Origin: Bacteroidota bacterium
GTDB taxonomy: Bacteria; Bacteroidota; Bacteroidia; Chitinophagales; Chitinophagaceae
Assembly (NCBI GenBank): GCA_029778965.1
Contig: JAKPBL010000568.1
Coordinates: forward strand, 1-5,488
Direction of reading: 5' to 3'
Length of the DNA stretch: 5,488 nucleotides
The notes under the pieces were generated by a model. That model did not search any database, was not told the origin of the DNA, and saw nothing but the letters and a program-made list of their open reading frames with translations. Both the position numbers and the translations under genes were made by a program. Every line of letters starts with the position of its first letter. The first letter of the stretch is position 1. Shown in pieces: positions 1-5,488 of this stretch.

Positions 1-1
1 C

Positions 2-1711
2 CCCGTGGCATTCACTACGTTTATGGCACTGGGCGCCTGGAAGCTGATGCGCGAGGGCATTATCGTGAAACGTTCGGGAATAGTGGAAACCCTGGGCAGC
101 ACTACCGTGATCTGCACCGATAAAACCGGCACCATTACCGAAAATGCCATGCAGCTTGCCATGCTGTACGACTACAGCACCGGCAAAACCTACGGAGAGC
201 CGGCCTTCGGCGACAAGCACCTGCGTGAGCTGATCGCGTATGCGATGTGGAGCAGTGAGCCGGTACCTTTTGACCCGATGGAGAAAACGCTGCATAACGT
301 GTATGCACAAACGCAGCCGGATGTCCGTTCCGCTTTCCGGCTGTTCCATGAATACCCGCTTGAAGGCAAGCCCCCCATGATGACCCACCTGTTTGAGAAT
401 GCACAGGGGGACAGGATCATCGCGGCCAAGGGCGCCCCGGAAGCCATACTGGCCGTTTCTGTGCTAACCGATGCCGAAAAAGAGCGGATAAGGGAGCAGG
501 TGCGTTTGTTTGGTGAGCGGGGCTACCGGGTGCTGGGGGTAGCGAAAGCCCTGTTTGCCGGCAATCGCTTTCCCGACCGGCAGCAGGAATTTAGTTTTTC
601 GTTCCTGGGACTTACGGTATTTTATGATCCTCCTAAAAAAGGCATCGGGGAAGTATTTCAAAAAATATATAAGGCCGGTATCCAGGTAAAAGTGATTACG
701 GGCGACAATGCCGATACCACCAGGGCCATCGCCGAACAGGCCGGGATCATCAGCCGGCTGCCACCGGTAAACGGGAGCGACATTGTGTCGCTGGATGAAC
801 AGGAGCTCGTAACACTGGCGGGTGAAGCCACGTTGTTTACCCGCATGTTCCCCGATGCAAAGCTGGCCGTCGTGAACGCCCTCAAGCAAAAAGGCGAAGT
901 AGTGGCGATGCTGGGCGATGGCGTAAACGATGCACCCGCCCTGAAAGCGGCTCATATCGGCGTGGCCATGGGCAACAAGGGAACGGAAATAGCCAAGGCG
1001 GCGGCATCGCTGGTCATCACCAACGACGACCTGGATAAATTAATTACAGGGATAGCAGCCGGGCGACGCATCTATGCCAATATCAAAAAAGCCATTCAGT
1101 ACATCATCTCGATTCATATCCCCATCATTCTAACGGTGTCCCTGCCTTTGTTCCTGGGCTGGCGGTATCCCACTATTTTCACGCCGGTACACGTTATTTT
1201 CCTTGAGCTGATCATGGGCCCCATCTGTTCTATCGTATATGAAAATGAGCCGATGGAACCCAATACGATGGCGCGGAAGCCAAGAAAGATGACAGATACT
1301 TTTTTGAGTGGCCGCGAATTGTCTGTCAGCATCGCGCAGGGACTGGCAATCACCATCGGCGTTCTTTTTGTGTATCAATGGACGGTACACCACGGAGGCA
1401 GCGAAGAAAAAACGAGGGCCATGGTGTTCAGTACCCTGGTCCTGTCGAACATTTTGCTGAGCTTTTCCAACCGGTCGTTTTATTACAGCTTTATAGAGAG
1501 CTTTAAAAACAGGAACCGGTTACTGGCGGGCATTACCCTGTTGACGGTTTGCCTGCTTTTTGCGCTGCTGTATATTACGCCGCTCTCCAGCTTTTTCCGG
1601 GTAACACAGCTGGGAACAGGCGAACTGGGCCTTGGCGCCCTGGTGGCGGCAGCAGCGGTATGGTGGTTTGAGCTCTATAAGTGGATGATCCGCAGATCAT
1701 CTTCCCAATAA
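2..1711 (+). CDS. Cation-translocating P-type ATPase, C-terminal part (5' truncated by window edge)
   Basis: ATP-driven inner-membrane cation pump. Residues are counted from the GTG at 5, which is an internal valine: the frame is open to the left edge, and the Pro-Val at 2-7 fits the end of the M4 'PE(E/G)xP' motif. Visible in order: phosphorylation motif DKTGT (phospho-Asp 39), nucleotide-domain KGAPE (142-146), TGDN (232-235), hinge GDGVNDAP (304-311), then about six membrane segments (roughly 363-385, 393-411, 442-458, 471-488, 506-524, 541-558), matching M5-M10 of P2-type pumps. Missing to the left are M1-M3, most of M4 and the actuator domain; family members are usually 800-900 residues. 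By alignment to SERCA from memory, the M5/M6 calcium ligands are not kept: M5 has His371-Ile-Pro and M6 has Glu401 and Gly405-Pro406, so the ion is unknown and Ca2+ should not be assumed. The 3' end overlaps the convergent exporter gene by 15 bases. Family is certain, substrate is not. Confidence 0.95.
   Translation, partial: PVAFTTFMALGAWKLMREGIIVKRSGIVETLGSTTVICTDKTGTITENAMQLAMLYDYSTGKTYGEPAFGDKHLRELIAYAMWSSEPVPFDPMEKTLHNVYAQTQPDVRSAFRLFHEYPLEGKPPMMTHLFENAQGDRIIAAKGAPEAILAVSVLTDAEKERIREQVRLFGERGYRVLGVAKALFAGNRFPDRQQEFSFSFLGLTVFYDPPKKGIGEVFQKIYKAGIQVKVITGDNADTTRAIAEQAGIISRLPPVNGSDIVSLDEQELVTLAGEATLFTRMFPDAKLAVVNALKQKGEVVAMLGDGVNDAPALKAAHIGVAMGNKGTEIAKAAASLVITNDDLDKLITGIAAGRRIYANIKKAIQYIISIHIPIILTVSLPLFLGWRYPTIFTPVHVIFLELIMGPICSIVYENEPMEPNTMARKPRKMTDTFLSGRELSVSIAQGLAITIGVLFVYQWTVHHGGSEEKTRAMVFSTLVLSNILLSFSNRSFYYSFIESFKNRNRLLAGITLLTVCLLFALLYITPLSSFFRVTQLGTGELGLGALVAAAAVWWFELYKWMIRRSSSQ
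1684..1701. repeat. Perfect 7-bp inverted repeat at the convergent gene ends
   Basis: GATGATC (1684-1690), loop CGCA, GATCATC (1695-1701): a perfect 7-bp stem with a 4-base loop, extendable by one G-U pair (1683/1702). It spans the last codons of the P-type ATPase and the stop codon of the opposite-strand exporter. Neither strand has a strong T-tract right after the stem, so it is not a textbook intrinsic terminator. It could act as a weak bidirectional terminator or an mRNA 3'-end stabiliser, or be a by-product of coding sequence. Confidence 0.5.
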
Positions 1712-2590
1712 TTTCCAGATTTGTTTTTCCATCAGGTTGAACAGAAGCCCGCCCATGATAAACAGGGATGCCAGGATTTTCCAGAACGGCAGGTCTTCTC
1801 CCAAAAAAATGGCCGAGCTCATAAAACCAAAGACCGGGATGAGTAGTGTAAACGGAACCACGATCGGGGTGGAATAGGTTTTTATGAGAAATCCCCAGCT
1901 TCCGTAACCAAAATGGGTCGAAAAATAAACGATATAAATAATGGCGCCGATAGCGGGCAGCGATATATGTTGAAAAGCGCTTCCGATGGCGGCGGGACCA
2001 TCCACCAATAGGGAGGCGACGGTCATGAAGGGAAAGGCCGCCAGGCTTCCCCATACCACCAGTGACAGGGGCGATTGTGCATCAATTTTTTTGGTGACCA
2101 TATTGCCCATGGCCCATGATAAAGCGGCGAGCAAGGTGAGTACCAGCCCGATAAACGTTGTTCCCCCCGCAACATGTGTGGCAACAATGCCTATCCCGAT
2201 AAACGAAATCAAAGAGCCGGCTATTTTCATGATACCCGGCTTCTCGCCGAACAGCAAAAAGGCCAGGGCAATGGAAAAGAATACCTGCACCTGGAGCACC
2301 AGCGAGGCGAGTCCCGGCGACAGGCCGAGATGCATTCCGGTAAACATAAACCCGAACTGCAGCGCAAAGTTGAACAGGCCGAAGGCAATGATCAGCTTCA
2401 GTGGTGCTTTTGGTCTTGGAAGTACAAATACCCAGGGAAAAGCCGCCAGTCCGAAACGAATGGCGCAAAGCAGAAAAGGCGGAATGTCTTTCAGCCCGAT
2501 ATATATCGCGATAAAGTTGGTGCCCCATACAAACACCGTCAGTAAGGTCAGTAGGAGATGTTTGGGGGTCAGGCCGGCAGATGTACCCAT
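1697..2590 (-). CDS. eamA: EamA-family (DMT superfamily) metabolite exporter
   Basis: Inner-membrane exporter of 297 residues with about ten hydrophobic segments arranged as two EamA repeats (about 11-138 and 146-287). It resembles E. coli EamA, the O-acetylserine/cysteine exporter (about 299 residues), throughout as I recall that sequence: VWGTNF near 21-26, RPKAPLKL at 59-66, SPGLASLVLQVQVFF at 91-105, SWAMGNMVTKK at 158-168, GYGSWG at 228-233 and LLIPVFG at 249-255. This is closer than generic DMT similarity, so a cysteine-pathway or related amino-acid substrate is reasonable but unproven. The ATG at 2588-2590 is chosen because the first membrane segment begins about ten residues later; no clear Shine-Dalgarno precedes it, which is normal in Bacteroidota. 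It is divergent from the antiporter gene (149-base gap) and convergent with the ATPase (15-base overlap), so it is probably monocistronic. The symbol rests on remembered similarity only. Confidence 0.9.
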   Translation of the reverse strand: MGTSAGLTPKHLLLTLLTVFVWGTNFIAIYIGLKDIPPFLLCAIRFGLAAFPWVFVLPRPKAPLKLIIAFGLFNFALQFGFMFTGMHLGLSPGLASLVLQVQVFFSIALAFLLFGEKPGIMKIAGSLISFIGIGIVATHVAGGTTFIGLVLTLLAALSWAMGNMVTKKIDAQSPLSLVVWGSLAAFPFMTVASLLVDGPAAIGSAFQHISLPAIGAIIYIVYFSTHFGYGSWGFLIKTYSTPIVVPFTLLIPVFGFMSSAIFLGEDLPFWKILASLFIMGGLLFNLMEKQIWKLLGR

Positions 2591-2739
2591 GTCTGTGATC
2601 GGGTTTTTAAAGCGCGAATCTCCGAACTAATGTGCAATGATGGCTGCTTAGCCGTTTCAGGAAGAGTATAATTTTTTTTTATGATTTAGCCTTCTTGCGT
2701 TAATTTGACTGGTATAAACATTTTTCAGCCAGCGGGAAT
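2591..2739. promoter_or_regulatory. Divergent intergenic region between exporter and antiporter
   Basis: This 149-base AT-enriched spacer must hold the promoters for both outward-facing genes. It contains a run of nine T (2672-2680) and a small GGCT-GCTT-AGCC inverted repeat (2642-2653). I see no convincing Bacteroidota-type promoter facing the exporter and no recognisable riboswitch or operator. Confidence 0.5.
2677..2707 (+). promoter_or_regulatory. Candidate Bacteroidota-type promoter for the antiporter gene
   Basis: TTTT at 2677-2680 (consensus TTTG, one mismatch), a 19-base spacer, then TTAATTTG at 2700-2707 (consensus TAnnTTTG, one mismatch). The start site would fall near 2713, giving a leader of about 27 bases before the ATG at 2740. 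Spacing fits the known Bacteroidota primary sigma promoter. Such short motifs arise by chance in AT-rich DNA, so this is tentative. Confidence 0.3.
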
Positions 2740-3993
2740 ATGGAATTATATTACTCTCTTTCCATTCTTATTGTATTTGCGGCCGTCTTTTCCTATCTCA
2801 ACGGGCGGTTTCTAAAACTGCCTTCTACCATCGGCGTAATGCTGATTGCCATGATAGCCTCTATCGTACTGGTGATCACCGGCAGCATTTTCCCGAAAAC
2901 TTTCCTCGCTTTTTCGCGCCTCCTCGAAAGCATCGATTTTACGGAGATATTGATGGGAGCCATGCTGAACTTCCTGCTTTTTGCCGGCGCCATTCATATC
3001 CACCTGTCCGATTTACGCGAGCAACGCACACCTATCGTGGTCTTTTCTACGCTGAGCGTAGTGTTGTCAACGCTCATCGTGGGCGCCCTTTTTTACCTGC
3101 TTCTCCCGCTGGTGTATGAAAAAGTACCATTCATTTACTGCCTGCTTTTCGGGGCGTTGATATCGCCTACCGATCCCGTGGCCGTGCTGGGTATATTGAA
3201 AACGGCGAAGGTGTCGCGCAGCCTCGAAACAAAAGTGGCCGGCGAATCGCTTTTTAACGATGGCGTGGCGGTGGTGGTATTTGCCGTGCTGCTGCAGGTG
3301 GCCCAGAACAGGGAGCTGCAAACGCCCGAACACGAAATTTCACTGGTGAGCGTGTCGTGGCTGTTGGTGAAGGAGGCGGCCGGCGGGCTGCTGGGCGGCC
3401 TTTCCATTGGCTGGCTGGTGTCGAGGGCCATGCAGAAGATCGACGACTATAAAATAGCAGTGCTGTTGACGCTGGCAGCAGTGATGGGCGGTTACTTGCT
3501 GGCAAGGGCCATACATATTTCAGGTCCCCTGATGATGGTGGCGGCGGGCCTGGTGATCGGCAACTATGGCAAGCAAACGGCCATGTCTGAAACCACCAAA
3601 GATTACCTGGAGAAGTTCTGGGAGCTGCTCGACGAAATCCTCAATGCCATTCTCTTCCTGTTTATCGGGTTTGAGCTCTTGCTGATCGAGAACCTGCCTT
3701 CTTACTGGCTGGTGGGTTTGCTGGGGATCGTGGTGGTATTATTGTCCCGCTTCCTGTCGATCTGGATACCCACCAAGGTATTGCCTTTCAAAAGAAAATT
3801 CAGCGCTTCCACGATCAAGCTGCTGGTATGGGGCGGCCTTCGCGGCGGGGTATCGATCGCATTGGCGCTTTCGGTTGAACACGGTCCCCATAAGAACTTT
3901 ATACTGGCTGTTACCTATATTGTAGTCGTGTTTTCCATCGTGGTGCAGGGGCTTACCATTGGAAAAGTAGCCGGTCATCTGACCGACTCATAG
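2740..3993 (+). CDS. CPA1-family Na+(K+)/H+ antiporter, compact form
   Basis: Inner-membrane cation/proton antiporter of 417 residues that would export Na+ (or K+/Li+) in exchange for H+, serving pH and salt homeostasis. It is hydrophobic throughout, with roughly 12-13 membrane segments. CPA1 signatures are clear: ISPTDPVAVLG at 141-151 (Thr144, Asp145) and GESLFNDGVAVVVF at 168-181, containing the Asn173-Asp174 pair that marks electroneutral CPA1 exchangers, with Glu169 and Ser170 at positions that are ion-site residues in archaeal NhaP proteins. WGGLRGGVSIALALS at 364-378 carries the conserved Arg368 of the late core helix. The protein stops about 15 residues after the last membrane segment, so it lacks the long cytoplasmic regulatory tail of some NhaP/NHE members. 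The ATG at 2740 is followed directly by the first membrane segment; GCGGGA just upstream is at best a weak ribosome site. A terminator follows at once, so it is probably transcribed alone. Na+ versus K+ preference cannot be read from sequence. Confidence 0.93.
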   Translation: MELYYSLSILIVFAAVFSYLNGRFLKLPSTIGVMLIAMIASIVLVITGSIFPKTFLAFSRLLESIDFTEILMGAMLNFLLFAGAIHIHLSDLREQRTPIVVFSTLSVVLSTLIVGALFYLLLPLVYEKVPFIYCLLFGALISPTDPVAVLGILKTAKVSRSLETKVAGESLFNDGVAVVVFAVLLQVAQNRELQTPEHEISLVSVSWLLVKEAAGGLLGGLSIGWLVSRAMQKIDDYKIAVLLTLAAVMGGYLLARAIHISGPLMMVAAGLVIGNYGKQTAMSETTKDYLEKFWELLDEILNAILFLFIGFELLLIENLPSYWLVGLLGIVVVLLSRFLSIWIPTKVLPFKRKFSASTIKLLVWGGLRGGVSIALALSVEHGPHKNFILAVTYIVVVFSIVVQGLTIGKVAGHLTDS

Positions 3994-4020
3994 CAGCGCC
4001 TGCTTTTTTTTCTCTTTTTT
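3992..4020 (+). terminator. Rho-independent terminator after the antiporter gene
   Basis: AGCAG (3992-3996), loop CGC, CTGCT (4000-4004) form a perfect 5-bp stem, followed by eight T (4004-4011, the first shared with the stem) and a second T-run at 4015-4021. The stem begins inside the TAG stop codon (3991-3993), so coding sequence and terminator overlap. The stem is short, but with the long T-tract it is a credible intrinsic terminator, and it separates the antiporter from the sigma factor unit. Confidence 0.7.
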
Positions 4021-4047
4021 TCGGAATCGATTCTTATATTGGCTGGC

Positions 4048-4659
4048 ATGGGCCCTGAGATGACAACGAATGCTGCGCCCGAACGCAATCCTGATGCTGC
4101 GGTCGGGATGCCGGAAGCTGCTTTTGAAGCCCTTTTCCGCGAATACTTTGTTCCGCTTTGCACTTTTTCACAATATCATTTCGGACTCGACGGCGACAGT
4201 GCCAAAGACATTGTGCAGGCTTGTTTTCTGAAGCTCTGGGAAATGAGGCATGCCATCGATGCCGGCGGCAGCGCCAAATCATATCTCTATAAAATGGTGG
4301 CGAACCGCTGCCTCGACCAGCGAAAGCACGAAAAAGTGAAGCAGCGCTCCGAGCAGGTATTGCTGCGCGACCATCCCGGCCAGTCGGTGATGCCGCCCAT
4401 TCATCCCGATTTCAGGGAACTCAGCACCAGTATCGACAAGGCCATCCGCGAGCTGCCTGAACAAATGCGGCTGGTATTCGAGCTGTCAAGGTACGAGGGA
4501 CTTAAATATGCAGAAATAGCCACAAGGCTGGATATTTCCGTAAAAACAGTGGAGACCCAGATGAGCCGCGCGATGGCCAGGCTTCGTGTAAAACTGGAAA
4601 GTTACCTGGTGTTGCTGGCCGCCGCCCTCCTGGCGCTGTGCCAGTGGTATAAAAAATAG
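4048..4659 (+). CDS. ECF-type RNA polymerase sigma factor (FecI-like, Bacteroidota type)
   Basis: Extracytoplasmic-function sigma factor that directs RNA polymerase to a small regulon and is held by the FecR-like protein encoded next. With the ATG at 4048 it has 203 residues. Region 2 covers about residues 24-90, with the core-binding stretch DSAKDIVQACFLKLWE (51-66) and SYLYKMVANRCLDQ beyond it; region 4 covers about 127-184, with the helix-turn-helix in LKYAEIATRLDISVKTVE (152-169). Between them is a variable linker, as expected for an ECF factor lacking region 3. The last 20 residues form a hydrophobic tail (VLLAAALLAL before QWYKK). The start is uncertain: a TTG at 4039 and ATGs at 4048, 4060 and 4108 are all in frame, and conserved sequence only begins just after 4108. 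I prefer 4048 over the TTG; 4060 is nearly as likely. It lies 54 bases past the antiporter stop, behind a terminator, and 41 bases before the anti-sigma gene, with which it is probably co-transcribed. Confidence 0.92.
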   Translation: MGPEMTTNAAPERNPDAAVGMPEAAFEALFREYFVPLCTFSQYHFGLDGDSAKDIVQACFLKLWEMRHAIDAGGSAKSYLYKMVANRCLDQRKHEKVKQRSEQVLLRDHPGQSVMPPIHPDFRELSTSIDKAIRELPEQMRLVFELSRYEGLKYAEIATRLDISVKTVETQMSRAMARLRVKLESYLVLLAAALLALCQWYKK

Positions 4660-4700
4660 AAAATGTTGTAGGGGTAAGAAAACGTTCAGTCGTATTATAT

Positions 4701-5488
4701 ATGGAAATGGAAAATGAGCATGCATTTGATGAGATACTGATTCGGTATTTTTCAAATGAAACCACAGAAGCTGAAGCGGAAACCATTGAAAACTGGATAA
4801 ATGCTTCTGAAGCGAACCGGCTGCAATTCTCTGAATGGCAGCAGGTATGGCGGCTCATTACCTTGGAAAAAGAGGTTCGTTCGATCGATATCGACAAGGA
4901 ATGGAAAGCATTCCGCGAAAAAGCGAAAGACGATGATGAGGGGATGGTCATTGACATGCCGGCACGTAATACAGCCGCAAAATGGTGGATGGCGGCGGCA
5001 GTCGCTGCGGCGCTACTGCTCTTTGCAGGCATCCGGATGAACTGGTTCGGTAAAACGACGCCTGCGGCGGATATGGCGCAAACAGAAAAGCCTGCTGCCG
5101 AATCGCAACAGTTGACCAGGTATGAGCGGAACAACAGCGGTGAAGCGAAAAGGCTCAGTCTTTCCGATGGATCGGAAGTCGTTTTATACGATAGCAGCGA
5201 GATCGTTTTTCTCGATCGTTTTGAAGCGGGCAGGCGCCGGGTGGATTTGAACGGAAAAGCGGAGTTCATTGTAGCGAAAGACAGCAGCCGGCCTTTTACC
5301 GTGATCAGCGGCGACCTGGCGACAACAGCGTTGGGAACGAAATTCCTGGTGGAAAATCGTCCGGCACATAAAAATATCGTGGTGCAGGTATTTGAAGGAA
5401 GGGTAGTGGTTCGGTCGGTCGACAGCGCAACGAAGAGAATGAGTAAAGACGTGTATCTGCGACCGGGACAGGAGCTGATATATAACCG
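4701..5488 (+). CDS. FecR-family anti-sigma factor (3' truncated by window edge)
   Basis: Single-pass inner-membrane regulator that would bind the upstream sigma factor and receive a signal from an outer-membrane TonB-dependent transducer. The frame is open from the ATG at 4701 to the right edge, giving 262 residues; full-length family members are usually 320-400. In order: a cytoplasmic sigma-binding part (about 8-75) with the typical acidic start and 'NWINASEANRLQFSEW' at 31-46; a membrane segment at about 95-113 (from WWMAAAV); a periplasmic linker; then the FecR domain from about 150, with LSLSDGSEVVL (152-162), DLNGKAEFIVAKD (182-194), RPFTVISG (197-204) and the family's LGTKF (211-215). 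The usual 'GEA-F-V' motif reads GKAEFIV here, with Lys in place of the common Glu. A second ATG at 4707 is an equally possible start; the sequence upstream is AT-rich with no clear ribosome site. The missing C-terminus would contain the signalling region that contacts the transducer. Confidence 0.93.
   Translation, partial: MEMENEHAFDEILIRYFSNETTEAEAETIENWINASEANRLQFSEWQQVWRLITLEKEVRSIDIDKEWKAFREKAKDDDEGMVIDMPARNTAAKWWMAAAVAAALLLFAGIRMNWFGKTTPAADMAQTEKPAAESQQLTRYERNNSGEAKRLSLSDGSEVVLYDSSEIVFLDRFEAGRRRVDLNGKAEFIVAKDSSRPFTVISGDLATTALGTKFLVENRPAHKNIVVQVFEGRVVVRSVDSATKRMSKDVYLRPGQELIYN

Noticed and set aside
5..7. GTG as the start codon of the P-type ATPase
   Set aside because: The preceding in-frame codon is Pro and the following residues continue the M4 region of P-type ATPases, so the gene extends left of the window and the GTG is an internal Val.
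1986..2630. 214-codon open frame on the plus strand opposite the exporter gene
   Set aside because: Its translation shows no recognisable domain and is rich in Ser, Pro and Lys. It lies almost wholly antisense to a clear EamA coding region, so it is a shadow of that frame.
2642..2653. GGCT-GCTT-AGCC inverted repeat as a terminator or operator
   Set aside because: Only a 4-bp stem with no following T-run on either strand and no second copy nearby; expected by chance.
2..3993. A single ion-homeostasis operon of pump, exporter and antiporter
   Set aside because: The exporter is on the opposite strand, with a convergent junction on one side and a divergent one on the other, so the three cannot share a transcript; shared function is not shown by the sequence.
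4035..4042. TATATTGG as a firm promoter for the sigma factor gene
   Set aside because: One mismatch in the downstream element and no TTTG at 19-21 bases upstream, where the sequence is the terminator T-tract. Kept only as a discussion point for start choice.
4801..5040. 79-codon plus-strand open frame starting at 4801
   Set aside because: Out of frame within the FecR-like gene, whose frame from 4701 shows the complete sigma-binding region, membrane segment and FecR motifs.
4502..5269. 255-codon open frame on the minus strand opposite the sigma/anti-sigma junction
   Set aside because: Low-complexity Ser/Ala/Phe-rich translation with no domain, antisense to two well-supported genes with recognisable motifs.

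Overview
The window looks like chromosomal DNA from a member of the Bacteroidota, probably of the higher-GC Chitinophagaceae kind. The main support is an ECF sigma factor followed at once by a FecR-type anti-sigma factor with the Bacteroidota architecture. Other support is the absence of clear Shine-Dalgarno sequences before the genes and a promoter-like element of the Bacteroidota type (TTTG, spacer, TAnnTTTG). The family assignment is inference; the phylum is fairly safe.

Layout. (a) 2-1711, plus strand: the C-terminal two thirds of a P-type cation-transporting ATPase, cut by the left edge just before the phosphorylation domain. (b) 1697-2590, minus strand: an EamA-type DMT exporter, convergent with the ATPase and overlapping its 3' end by 15 bases; a perfect 7-bp inverted repeat lies on the overlap. 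(c) 2591-2739: a 149-base divergent promoter region with one candidate promoter for the antiporter. (d) 2740-3993, plus: a compact CPA1-type Na+(K+)/H+ antiporter, closed by a short hairpin plus T-tract terminator that overlaps its stop codon. (e) 4048-4659, plus: an ECF sigma factor with a hydrophobic C-terminal tail. (f) 4701-5488, plus: the start of a FecR-like anti-sigma factor, cut by the right edge.

How they fit together. The first three genes all encode inner-membrane transporters (ATP-driven cation pump, metabolite exporter, proton-coupled cation exchanger). They do not form one operon: orientations alternate and each pair is separated by a convergent or divergent junction, so a shared ion-homeostasis role is only a guess. 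The sigma/anti-sigma pair is a separate transcription unit after the terminator. In this phylum such pairs normally control a SusC/SusD-type outer-membrane uptake system encoded just downstream, which would lie beyond the right edge.

I see no tRNA, rRNA, CRISPR array, insertion sequence or phage gene, and no clearly new system. The most interesting points are the non-canonical ion-site residues in the P-type ATPase, the overlapping convergent gene ends with their palindrome, and the sigma factor's hydrophobic tail and uncertain start.
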